A stretch of DNA of 64,000 bases, taken from contig JAGQRW010000007.1 in assembly GCA_020425085.1 (NCBI GenBank), forward strand, positions 868,001-932,000, written 5' to 3'. Source of the stretch: Paracoccaceae bacterium. Lineage in GTDB: Bacteria; Pseudomonadota; Alphaproteobacteria; Rhodobacterales; Rhodobacteraceae. Shown here one piece after another: positions 56,362 through 64,000 of this stretch. The stretch's first letter is position 1. Each line of letters starts with the position of its first letter. The translations under genes and the position numbers were made by a program. A model generated the notes under the pieces. That model was given only the letters and a program-made list of their open reading frames with translations, was not told the origin of the DNA and did no database searches.

Positions 56362-56367
56362 TGCCGC

Positions 56368-56838
56368 CTATTCGGTGAAATCGGCGACCTTTGCGCCGGT
56401 TTTTTCCACCAGCGTTTGCGGTGCAATATCGAACATGTGATGCGGGGTGCCGGCGGCGGCCCAGATCACGTCAAATGCGCTCAGGCGCGGATCCAGAAAG
56501 GCGCGGATCGGTTTCAGGTGGCCAAACGGCGACACGCCGCCGATGGCAAACCCGGTCTGTTCGCGGATCAAGGCGGCATCGGCCTTGCCCAACGGCTCGC
56601 CCGCCAGTGCCGAGGCTTTGGCCGCGTCCACCCGGTTGCCGCCCGCAGTCAGAAACAGGATTGCCTCGCCGGAATTCTCGCCGCGGAAAATCACCGACTT
56701 GGCGATCTGGTCAACCGTGCAGCCGACCACATCGGCGGCCTGTTGGGCGGTGTTGGTCGGCACCGTTACATGCAGGATCTCGATCGGCAGACCCATCGCC
56801 GCCAGATGCTGTTTCACGCGTTTCAGACTTTTGCTCAT
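56368..56838 (-). CDS. YbaK/EbsC-family aminoacyl-tRNA deacylase
   Basis: A 156-residue YbaK-fold protein. It has QIAKSVIFRGENSGEAILFLTAGGNRVD, with the Lys of the active site, and GFAIGGVSPFGHLKPIRAFLD. It probably clears mischarged tRNA. The ATG at 56838 gives the usual start; the longer frame to 56901 is not supported. It converges on the M32 gene and is divergent from glnE. Confidence 0.85.
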   Translation of the reverse strand: MSKSLKRVKQHLAAMGLPIEILHVTVPTNTAQQAADVVGCTVDQIAKSVIFRGENSGEAILFLTAGGNRVDAAKASALAGEPLGKADAALIREQTGFAIGGVSPFGHLKPIRAFLDPRLSAFDVIWAAAGTPHHMFDIAPQTLVEKTGAKVADFTE

Positions 56839-56915
56839 GCTGGCATTTATTGCCGCGCCGGCAGGGATGTGCAAGGGCTGTTGACGCCGCTTCGGTGGCA
56901 AAGCATCTTCAAGGC

Positions 56916-59708
56916 ATGAGTTTGATCGCCAAGACCGTCAAGGCCCCGATTCCCTATGAGCCTGAACGCGGCGACGAGGTTCTGGCGCTGTTTGGCGAAC
57001 TGCCGGAAAACCTCAGCCAGCTATTGCGGGGTGTGGCCGGTTGCAGCCCCTATCTGCGCGGTCTGCTGGAACGCGAGGCGGATTGGCTGGCGACTGTATT
57101 GGCGGTTGAATCTGCACAGGTGATGCCCGGCCTTCTGGCCGAGGTCAGCGGCACCACCGCCGAAACCCTCGGGCGCGAACTTCGCCGGATCAAGCGTCGG
57201 CTGGCGCTATATGCGGCGCTGGCCGATACCGGCGGCATGTGGCCCTTGGCGCGCGTCACCGGCACGCTGACGGATTTCGCCGATTTCGCCGTCGCACAAT
57301 GCCTGATGCTGTTCCTCAGCGCCGAGTTTCAGCGCGGCAAGCTTCCCGGCATGACCGAAACCGATCTTGAAACCGCCTGTGGCATGGTGGTGCTGGCCAT
57401 GGGCAAGATGGGGGCGGGCGAGCTTAACTATTCCTCGGATATCGACCTGATCGTGCTGTTCGACGAAACCCGCCATTCCGAGGCGAATTTTGACGCCATC
57501 CGCGAAAGTTTCATTCGCATTACCCGGCGTATGGCCAAACTCCTTAGCGATGTGACCGGTGATGGCTATGTCTTTCGCACCGATCTCAGGCTCAGGCCGG
57601 ATCCGTCGGTCACGCCGGTCTGCCTGTCGATGGGGGCGGCGGAACGCTATTACGAAAGTCTGGGGCGCACCTGGGAACGCGCCGCCTATATCAAGGCGCG
57701 GCCATGTGCCGGCGACATCAAGGCGGGCTGGGGGTTTCTGGAAACCCTGCGCCCGTTCGTCTGGCGCAAGCATCTGGATTACGCCGCGATTCAGGATGCC
57801 CACGACATGCGCCTCAGGATTCGTGATCACAAAAGACTGGGCGGGCCGATCAAGCTTTTGGGCCACAATATGAAGCTCGGGCGTGGTGGAATACGCGAGA
57901 TTGAATTTTTCACCCAGACCCGCCAGATCATCGCCGGCGGGCGCGATCCTGATTTGCGCAGCCGCGAAACCGTTGCCGGACTTGGGGTGCTGGCGACAAA
58001 GGGCTGGGTGCCCAGGGAAACGGCGGACAAGCTGACGCAGGCCTATCTGGCGCATCGTGAGGTAGAACATCGCATCCAGATGCTGAACGATGCCCAGACC
58101 CACGATCTGCCAAACACGCCGGAACAGATGGACCGGCTGGCGCGATTCTGTGGCTTTCAGGTGACCGACGATTTTTTGGCTGAAATCCGCCAGCGCCTGA
58201 ACGACGTGCATCACCTGACCGAGGATTTCTTTGCCCCGGACGATCAGACACAGCCGGACGGCCCCGAACTCAGCCAGTCGTTGCAGGAAATGGTGGATAA
58301 ATGGCGCAGCCTGCCCGCCCTTCGAACCAGCCGCGCCATCAGGATATTCAAGCGCCTGCAACCGGTGATTCTGGCCAAGGTGAACGCCACTGCAAGACCC
58401 GAGGAAACCCTGATCCAGTTTGACGGCTTTCTTGCCGGTCTGCCCGCAGGCGTGCAGTTGTTTTCCCTGTTCGAGGCCAACCCGCCCCTGATTGATCTGC
58501 TGGTGGATATCTGTGGCAGTGCGCCCGGTCTGGCGCATTACCTGTCGCGCAACGCACAGGTGTTTGACGCGGTGATCGGCGGCAGCTTCTTTGAACCCTT
58601 GCCGGATGCCACCGAAATGGCGGCGGGGCTTCAGGCGCTATTGGCACCGATTGATGACTATGAAAACACGCTGAATACCGCCCGGCGCTGGATGAAGGAG
58701 ATGCATTTTCGCATCGGGGTGCAGCACCTCAAGGGCTTGATCGATTCGATCAAGGCGGGCGGGCATTATTCTGCCCTTGCCGATGCGGTTCTGGCCGCGA
58801 TCGCGCCACCGATCGAGGCAGAATTTGCCCGCCGTCATGGTCCGCTGCCGGGGCGGGGGGCAGCGATAATCGGCATGGGCAGTCTGGGTGCGGCAAGCCT
58901 GACGGCAACCTCGGATCTTGACCTGATCGTCATCTATGACGCCATGGGGCAGGAGGCATCCGAGGGAAAACGCCCGCTGGCGGTCTCGACTTATTTCGCG
59001 CGTCTGACGCAGGCGCTGGTCACCGCGCTGAGTTCTCCGATGGCCGAAGGTAGGTTATACGAGGTTGACATGCGGCTGCGCCCGTCGGGGCGCATGGGGC
59101 CGGTAGCCACCCCCTTCAGCGGTTTTCAGAACTATCAGTTGAACGAGGCATGGACCTGGGAACATCTGGCCCTGACCCGCGCCCGCCCGGTGGCCGGCAA
59201 CCGGCACCTGATGGCCGAGATCGAGGCGTTTCGCCGTCAGGTCATCGGCCTTCCCCATGATCCTGCCAAGGTAGTGGCTGACGTAATTGCCATGCGCGAA
59301 CGTCTGGCGGCGGCCCAGGACGGCGCGCGCGTCGGCAATCCGTTTGAAACCAAACAGGGTGAAGGGCGGATGCTGGACATCGAATTGCTGGCACAGATGG
59401 CGGCACTTCTGGCCCAAAGCCCGGCCCGGAACGTTCAGGATCAGTTGCAGGCGGGCGTGGCACTTGGCCTTTATCCCGACAAGACCTGCCAGGCGGTTCA
59501 GCGGGCCTATATCCGCCTTGCCAGGGTGCAGCAGGTTGGCCGCCTTGTCACCGAAGGCACGCTTTCGCCTGACGCCATTGGCCAGGGTGGCTGTGATCTG
59601 TTGCTGGCGGAAACCGGTGCAGAAAACATCGACGATCTCGGGGCTATTCTGGCGGATGAACGCAAGATGGTGAAAGGCGTGATTGCCGCCTGCCTGTGCG
59701 GCGACTAA
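56916..59708 (+). CDS. glnE: bifunctional glutamine synthetase adenylyltransferase/deadenylylase
   Basis: A 930-residue GlnE with two nucleotidyltransferase domains. The first (about residues 165-330) carries GELNYSSDIDLIVLFDET; the second (about 640-790) carries LTATSDLDLIVIYDAMG. The PII-binding central part (about 400-600) lies between them. It controls glutamine synthetase according to nitrogen status. The ATG at 56916 is the first with a matching N-terminus; the open frame continues upstream to 56391 but crosses the opposite-strand deacylase gene. Confidence 0.95.
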   Translation: MSLIAKTVKAPIPYEPERGDEVLALFGELPENLSQLLRGVAGCSPYLRGLLEREADWLATVLAVESAQVMPGLLAEVSGTTAETLGRELRRIKRRLALYAALADTGGMWPLARVTGTLTDFADFAVAQCLMLFLSAEFQRGKLPGMTETDLETACGMVVLAMGKMGAGELNYSSDIDLIVLFDETRHSEANFDAIRESFIRITRRMAKLLSDVTGDGYVFRTDLRLRPDPSVTPVCLSMGAAERYYESLGRTWERAAYIKARPCAGDIKAGWGFLETLRPFVWRKHLDYAAIQDAHDMRLRIRDHKRLGGPIKLLGHNMKLGRGGIREIEFFTQTRQIIAGGRDPDLRSRETVAGLGVLATKGWVPRETADKLTQAYLAHREVEHRIQMLNDAQTHDLPNTPEQMDRLARFCGFQVTDDFLAEIRQRLNDVHHLTEDFFAPDDQTQPDGPELSQSLQEMVDKWRSLPALRTSRAIRIFKRLQPVILAKVNATARPEETLIQFDGFLAGLPAGVQLFSLFEANPPLIDLLVDICGSAPGLAHYLSRNAQVFDAVIGGSFFEPLPDATEMAAGLQALLAPIDDYENTLNTARRWMKEMHFRIGVQHLKGLIDSIKAGGHYSALADAVLAAIAPPIEAEFARRHGPLPGRGAAIIGMGSLGAASLTATSDLDLIVIYDAMGQEASEGKRPLAVSTYFARLTQALVTALSSPMAEGRLYEVDMRLRPSGRMGPVATPFSGFQNYQLNEAWTWEHLALTRARPVAGNRHLMAEIEAFRRQVIGLPHDPAKVVADVIAMRERLAAAQDGARVGNPFETKQGEGRMLDIELLAQMAALLAQSPARNVQDQLQAGVALGLYPDKTCQAVQRAYIRLARVQQVGRLVTEGTLSPDAIGQGGCDLLLAETGAENIDDLGAILADERKMVKGVIAACLCGD

Positions 59709-59789
59709 GTCGCGATGCCGGCCGGCAGGGCTTTGCAATCGGGGCGGAACATGCGACGTTCTGTCACCGATGTTGGGGAATCAGGCAGC

Positions 59790-60062
59790 ATGGACAAGGG
59801 CAAACTTGAAATCGACCCGCGCGGTCTGATCTTTGAAAGCTATCGGATCGACGGCATCAGAATCGAGGAATGCCGCTCGATCTTTCTTGACTGGGCCATG
59901 GGGCTGGCGGTGGATACCGACATGCAGGCGGCGCTGAACCTGTTGCAGCAGACCTATGCTCAGGCCAATCCGGATCATCCGATGAACACCGTCATCGCCG
60001 CCGGGTTGGAACGACAGGCAGCCGCCAGCGGTCGGCGTGGCCGACGCAGGCGGGGCGGCTGA
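59790..60062 (+). CDS. conserved small protein upstream of prfA
   Basis: A 90-residue soluble protein, probably starting at the ATG at 59790. It has LEIDPRGLIFESYRIDGIRIEECRSIFLDWAMGL and an Arg/Gly-rich C-terminus. I recognise no named domain. It lies between glnE and prfA and is close enough to be co-transcribed with prfA. The composition is gene-like, with no sign of a membrane segment. Confidence 0.75.
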   Translation: MDKGKLEIDPRGLIFESYRIDGIRIEECRSIFLDWAMGLAVDTDMQAALNLLQQTYAQANPDHPMNTVIAAGLERQAAASGRRGRRRRGG

Positions 60063-60108
60063 CGGTTTCGCTTGACCAGCCCCTTGCTTCAAAGGCAAAC
60101 CCGCCCTC

Positions 60109-61164
60109 ATGGTTCCGATAGAAAAACTTCAGCAGATCGTCGAGCGATTCGACTACCTAGAGGCGCGGATGGCGGATGCCACGGCGGGTGATGATTTTGC
60201 GGTTCTGGGGCGCGAATATGCCGAACTGAAACCGGTGGTGGAACAAATCCATGCCTATCGCCGCCTGTTGGCGGATATTGCCGGGGCCGAGGAAATGCTG
60301 GGCGACCCGGAAATGCGCCGCATGGCGGAAGAAGAAATCGCCACCCTTCGCGCCGATCTGCCCGAGGCGGAACTGGCCCTGAAACTGGCGCTGTTGCCAC
60401 GGGACGAGGCCGACAGCCGCCCGGCGATCATCGAAATCCGTGCCGGAACCGGCGGTGACGAGGCGGCGCTGTTTGCCGCCGATCTTTTGCGAATGTATCA
60501 GCGACTGGCGGAGAATTCCGGCTGGAAATTCACCCTGATTTCCGAAACCCCCACCGAACTTGGCGGCTATAAAGAGGTGATCGGCCGCATCGAAGGCGAC
60601 GGCGTGTTCGCACGGCTGAAATTTGAAAGCGGCGTCCACCGGGTGCAGCGGGTGCCGACCACCGAAAGCGGCGGGCGTGTGCATACTTCGGCAGCTACGG
60701 TGGCGGTTTTGCCCGAGGCCGAGGCGGTCGATCTGGACATTCCGCAAACCGACATCCGCATTGATACCATGCGCGCCAGCGGGGCAGGTGGCCAGCACGT
60801 CAATACCACCGACAGCGCCGTCAGGATCACCCATATCCCCACCGGCATCATGGTGGTGTCGGCGGAAAAATCGCAACACCGCAACCGCGAGATTGCCATG
60901 CAGGTCTTGCGCACGCGCCTTTATGATCTGGAGCGGCAGAAGGCCGATGATGAACGCGCCGCCACCCGCAAGGGGCAGGTCGGCAGCGGTGATCGTTCGG
61001 AACGCATCCGCACCTACAACTTTCCGCAAGGAAGGCTGACCGATCACCGGATCAACCTTACCCTTTACAAGCTGGATCAGGCGATGGCGGGCGATATTGA
61101 TGAGGTGATCGACGCGCTGATCGCCGACGATCAGGCAACCCGTCTGGCCGAACTTGACCCATGA
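60109..61164 (+). CDS. prfA: peptide chain release factor 1
   Basis: A 351-residue RF1. The peptidyl-hydrolysis loop [18 protein letters not shown] contains GGQ at residues 227-229. It recognises UAA and UAG. Its stop overlaps the prmC start by 4 bp, consistent with PrmC methylating the GGQ glutamine. Confidence 0.97.
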   Translation: MVPIEKLQQIVERFDYLEARMADATAGDDFAVLGREYAELKPVVEQIHAYRRLLADIAGAEEMLGDPEMRRMAEEEIATLRADLPEAELALKLALLPRDEADSRPAIIEIRAGTGGDEAALFAADLLRMYQRLAENSGWKFTLISETPTELGGYKEVIGRIEGDGVFARLKFESGVHRVQRVPTTESGGRVHTSAATVAVLPEAEAVDLDIPQTDIRIDTMRASGAGGQHVNTTDSAVRITHIPTGIMVVSAEKSQHRNREIAMQVLRTRLYDLERQKADDERAATRKGQVGSGDRSERIRTYNFPQGRLTDHRINLTLYKLDQAMAGDIDEVIDALIADDQATRLAELDP

Positions 61165-62024
61165 GCCACACGGTTCAGGATACCATCCGCGCCGCAACCC
61201 GCGAACTGACCGCCGCCGGCATTGACAGCGCCACCATTGATGCCCGGCGGCTGGTGGCACATGCACTGGCGATCGCACCCGACCGCCTGTCGCTGGTGGC
61301 AGGGGACGCGATCATGCCCGCCGCCCTCGGCATTCTCGATGCCGCCATCGCGGCGCGGGTTGACCGCCAGCCGGTATCGCAGATCATCGGGCGGCGAATG
61401 TTCTGGGGGCGGGATTTCAAGGTGACGCCGGCGGTTCTGGATCCGCGCCCGGAAACCGAGGTGCTGATCGGCGCGGCACTGGCGCAGCCCTATTCGCGGT
61501 TGCTTGACCTTGGCACCGGCAGCGGTTGCATCCTCTTGACCCTGCTGGCGGAAAACCCCGGGGCCAGCGGCACCGGCACCGATATCAACGAGGATGCCCT
61601 GAAGATCGCCGGTGAAAACCGCGCTGCATTGCAACTAGAAGGCCGGGCGGAACTCAGCCCTTCGGACTGGTTTCAGAACGTCACCGGGCGCTATGATCTG
61701 ATCGTCAGCAACCCGCCCTATATCGCGCTTGGGGAAATGGCCACCCTGGCCCCTGAGGTACTGAAATGGGAACCGATGGCGGCACTGACACCGGGCGAAA
61801 GCGGGCTTGAAGCCTATGAGATCATCGCGGCGAATGTGGTGAATTTCCTTAACCCCGGCGGGCGGGTGCTGTTGGAGGTCGGGCCAACCCAGGCACCAGC
61901 CGTGGCGGCATTATTTCGCGCTCGTGGCCTTGAAAACGATGTCATTCATAGTGATATGGATGGGCGTGACCGGGCGGTTGAAATCCGGCTGCCTCAGCGC
62001 GTTGATGCTTCAAAGCCGCGGTAA
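61161..62024 (+). CDS. prmC: release factor glutamine methyltransferase
   Basis: A 287-residue SAM-dependent methyltransferase. It has the N-terminal helical domain, the SAM-binding [14 protein letters not shown], and the catalytic NPPY in [14 protein letters not shown]. It methylates the GGQ glutamine of RF1 and RF2. It overlaps prfA (ATGA). Confidence 0.96.
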   Translation: MSHTVQDTIRAATRELTAAGIDSATIDARRLVAHALAIAPDRLSLVAGDAIMPAALGILDAAIAARVDRQPVSQIIGRRMFWGRDFKVTPAVLDPRPETEVLIGAALAQPYSRLLDLGTGSGCILLTLLAENPGASGTGTDINEDALKIAGENRAALQLEGRAELSPSDWFQNVTGRYDLIVSNPPYIALGEMATLAPEVLKWEPMAALTPGESGLEAYEIIAANVVNFLNPGGRVLLEVGPTQAPAVAALFRARGLENDVIHSDMDGRDRAVEIRLPQRVDASKPR

Positions 62025-62081
62025 ATTCTGGCAAAATTGCAAATATCCGGTAAAAAGACACCAAATATTCAGGTTTTGGGC

Positions 62082-62109
62082 TTGTCTTGCAAGTAATGCG
62101 CTGTATAGG
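62082..62109 (+). promoter_or_regulatory. possible promoter of the DUF4167 gene
   Basis: TTGTCT (62082-62087) and TATAGG (62104-62109) are spaced by 16 bp in the 226-bp gap between prmC and the DUF4167 gene. The surrounding DNA is AT-rich. Confidence 0.4.
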
Positions 62110-62250
62110 GTTTTGATAGCGGATGATTGATGCCGACCGGTATCTCGCCCGCGAATTGCTCTCGAAATGAAAACTTGGGACACACCGGCACAGGCCGCCT
62201 TACAGGCAAAACTTTCCAGCGCGCCCCATTTTGGGCAGAAAACCGGACAT

Positions 62251-62826
62251 ATGAGATCTTCAAACAAATCGCGTTCCAGAAACAAGAACAACCAGAACCG
62301 CCGACCCAGTGGCAACATTGTCAACCGGGTGTTCGACAGTTCCGGCCCCGAAGGCAAGGTTCGCGGCACACCGCAACAGATCATCGAGAAATATCAGGCG
62401 CTTATGCGTGATGCGCAACTGTCTGGCGACCGCGTGGCGGCGGAAAATTTTCAGCAGCATGCCGAACATTACACCCGCCTGTTAAGCGAAGCGATGCGCG
62501 AACAGAACGAGCGCCGCGAACAGCAGGAAGCGCAACAATCCAGCCAACAGAACCGGCGCGACGACAAGGACCGCAACAACGATCAGCAGGATCGCGACAG
62601 CGCGCCCAAACCGGCCTTTCAGCCGGTGGATATGCAAAACAGCGATCAGCCCGATGTCTTTGACGCCAACACCAGTGACGGCGACGATTCCGGGTTGGTG
62701 GAAACCCCCGAAAGCAAGGCCCCGCGCAAGAGAAAACCGCGCGCACCGGCAAAACCAAAGCTGGCCAAAGGCGATGCCGATCAGGCCGCAGATGCCAAGG
62801 CTGATACCGAAGCGGCGGCGGAATAA
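62251..62826 (+). CDS. DUF4167-domain protein
   Basis: A 191-residue protein that starts MRSSNKSRSRNKNNQNRRPSG and continues GNIVNRVFDSSGPEGKVRGTPQQI, the DUF4167 core. A long Gln/Arg/Asp-rich and then Ala/Lys-rich low-complexity tail follows. The family is almost confined to alphaproteobacteria and regularly follows prmC. Basic RNA- or ribosome-related roles have been proposed, but nothing is certain. ATG 62251 gives the family start; an open frame upstream to 62167 is not supported. Confidence 0.88.
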   Translation: MRSSNKSRSRNKNNQNRRPSGNIVNRVFDSSGPEGKVRGTPQQIIEKYQALMRDAQLSGDRVAAENFQQHAEHYTRLLSEAMREQNERREQQEAQQSSQQNRRDDKDRNNDQQDRDSAPKPAFQPVDMQNSDQPDVFDANTSDGDDSGLVETPESKAPRKRKPRAPAKPKLAKGDADQAADAKADTEAAAE

Positions 62827-62832
62827 TCCGGG

Positions 62833-63672
62833 CTATTTCGCCAGGGCGCGCGCCAGCGCACAAAACCCTTCGATCGAAACATTCTCGGCCCGCTCGGTTG
62901 GTGGTATTCCCGCCGTCATCAGCACCGACTCGATATCCGGCGCCAGCGTCTTCAGGCTGGATCTGAGCATCTTGCGGCGTTGGCCAAAGGCGGCGGCGAC
63001 AACGCGGGTCAGGGTTGCCTCGTCGGCATCAAACAGCATCCGCTCGCGTGCCACGACATGCACCACCGCCGAGGTTACCTTTGGCGGCGGTGTAAAGGCC
63101 TGCGGTGGAACCTCCATCACGATCCGCGCCTTGGCGCGCCATTGCGTCAGGATCGACAGGCGACCATAGGCCTTGCTGCCGGGGATGGCGACGATGCGTT
63201 CGGCCACCTCTTTTTGAAACATCAGCGTCAGGCTGTCCCAGAACGGCGGCCAGTCTGCCGGGGTCAGCCAGCGTATCAGAAGTTCGGTGCCGATATTGTA
63301 TGGCAGGTTCGCCACCACCTTGACCGGCGGCGTCAGATATGCCGCGACATCCAGCTTCAGCGCGTCCTGGTTGAGAACCTCAAGCCGCCCCGGATAATGC
63401 GCCGCGATCTCGCTCAGGGCCGCCAGACAGCGTTGATCCTTTTCCACCGCCAGCACCCGCCGCGCCCCTTCGGCCAGCAATGCGCGGGTCAGTCCGCCGG
63501 GGCCGGGGCCGATTTCCAGAACATCGCATGCGCGCAGATCCCCGGCCTGACGGGCGATCCTGGAGGTCAGGTTCAGGTCAAGCAGAAAATTCTGCCCCAG
63601 CGATTTCTTGGCGGCGATCTGGTGGCGCGCGATCACCTGACTTAGGGGGGGCAGGCTGTCAATCGCGCTCAT
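62833..63672 (-). CDS. rsmA: 16S rRNA (A1518/A1519) dimethyltransferase
   Basis: A 279-residue KsgA. It has [11 protein letters not shown] at the N-terminus, the SAM-binding [20 protein letters not shown], the catalytic [18 protein letters not shown] and a C-terminal domain with [12 protein letters not shown]. It dimethylates two adjacent adenines in the 3' end of 16S rRNA. Its start overlaps the pdxA stop by 4 bp, the usual pdxA-rsmA arrangement. Confidence 0.96.
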   Translation of the reverse strand: MSAIDSLPPLSQVIARHQIAAKKSLGQNFLLDLNLTSRIARQAGDLRACDVLEIGPGPGGLTRALLAEGARRVLAVEKDQRCLAALSEIAAHYPGRLEVLNQDALKLDVAAYLTPPVKVVANLPYNIGTELLIRWLTPADWPPFWDSLTLMFQKEVAERIVAIPGSKAYGRLSILTQWRAKARIVMEVPPQAFTPPPKVTSAVVHVVARERMLFDADEATLTRVVAAAFGQRRKMLRSSLKTLAPDIESVLMTAGIPPTERAENVSIEGFCALARALAK

Positions 63673-64000
63673 CTATTGCGGCTTTCGGCCATTTTTGCCG
63701 CTTGGTTCAGTGCCGCAATCAGGCTGGAGGGGTTGGCCAGCCCCTTGCCGGCAATATCCAGCGCCGTGCCGTGATCGGGTGAGGTGCGGATGAACGGTAG
63801 CCCCAGCGTGATGTTGGTGCCGCCGTGAAAATCCAGCGTTTTCAGCGGGATCAGGGCCTGGTCGTGATACATGCAGATGGCCGCATCATATAGCGCCCGC
63901 GCCTCGGGGTGAAACATGGTATCCGCCGACATCGGGCCGAGAATGGTCAGCCCCTCGGCCCTGAGCTTGTCGATCAGGGGGGCGATCAGGTCAATTTCCT
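63669..64000 (-). CDS. pdxA: 4-hydroxythreonine-4-phosphate dehydrogenase (C-terminal part)
   Basis: The last 110 residues of PdxA, continuing off the right edge. Visible are [36 protein letters not shown] with the metal-binding His, [23 protein letters not shown] and the closing [15 protein letters not shown]. It makes the precursor of pyridoxine phosphate. It lies upstream of rsmA and overlaps it. Confidence 0.95.
   Translation of the reverse strand, partial: EIDLIAPLIDKLRAEGLTILGPMSADTMFHPEARALYDAAICMYHDQALIPLKTLDFHGGTNITLGLPFIRTSPDHGTALDIAGKGLANPSSLIAALNQAAKMAESRNR

Noticed and set aside
57207-58538. 443-codon open frame on the minus strand opposite glnE
   Set aside because: Shadow-like composition and fully antisense to glnE.

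Overview
The window looks like a chromosomal segment of an alphaproteobacterium of the order Rhodobacterales (Roseobacter/Rhodobacter type). The evidence is the high GC content with GC-rich third codon positions, the DUF4167 gene beside prmC, a Hint-domain protein of Rhodobacterales type, a muramidase/holin pair inside a cytochrome c maturation cluster, and two copies of a hairpin repeat typical of this order. Coding density is high and only one tRNA, Leu(CAA), was found. No IS element, prophage structural genes or CRISPR array was seen.

Layout. 1-5.3 kb: a split PEP-synthase-like phosphotransferase (three genes on the minus strand, the last cut by the window edge), divergent from a XylR/DmpR-type activator. 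5.4-10.6 kb: xanthine dehydrogenase xdhA-xdhB plus an amidohydrolase. 10.8-13.7 kb: hutI-hutU behind a promoter carrying a HutC-type palindrome. 13.7-15.1 kb: a PEP mutase/isocitrate lyase-family protein and a YjbR-like protein. 15.3-21.1 kb: cysS, citramalate synthase, a methyltransferase, an alpha/beta hydrolase and an NDUFAF6-like protein. 21.1-26.8 kb: an MFS transporter, cobalamin genes (cobB, cbiD, cobK), a 3-methyladenine glycosylase and a carboxylesterase. 27-28.6 kb: HNH nuclease, dsbB and a DedA/YqaA protein. 28.8-30.3 kb: tRNA-Leu and a Hint-domain protein coupled to a small membrane protein.

30.3-39.0 kb is a catabolic island. An IclR regulator, a HAD hydrolase and a class III aminotransferase run left. 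A tripartite tricarboxylate transporter (TctC, TctB, TctA), an aldehyde dehydrogenase and a Tm-1-like protein run right. 39-43.4 kb: a MocA-like nucleotidyltransferase, a small membrane methyltransferase and pntAB. 43.5-48.6 kb: enoyl-CoA hydratase, thioesterase, rplM-rpsI, cupin, murI and argC. 48.6-52.8 kb: ccmE, a muramidase/holin pair, ccmF and ccmH. 52.9-64 kb: a PaaG-like hydratase, ctaA, an M32 carboxypeptidase, a YbaK-like deacylase, glnE, prfA, prmC, the DUF4167 gene, rsmA and the end of pdxA.

The most interesting regions are the split phosphotransferase locus, whose regulator has an altered GAFTGA loop; the aminotransferase/TTT-transporter island with no obvious substrate; the probable gene-transfer-agent lysis pair inside the ccm genes; and the Hint/small-membrane-protein pair. 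Function calls rest on recognising motifs and family architecture by eye. No database search was run.
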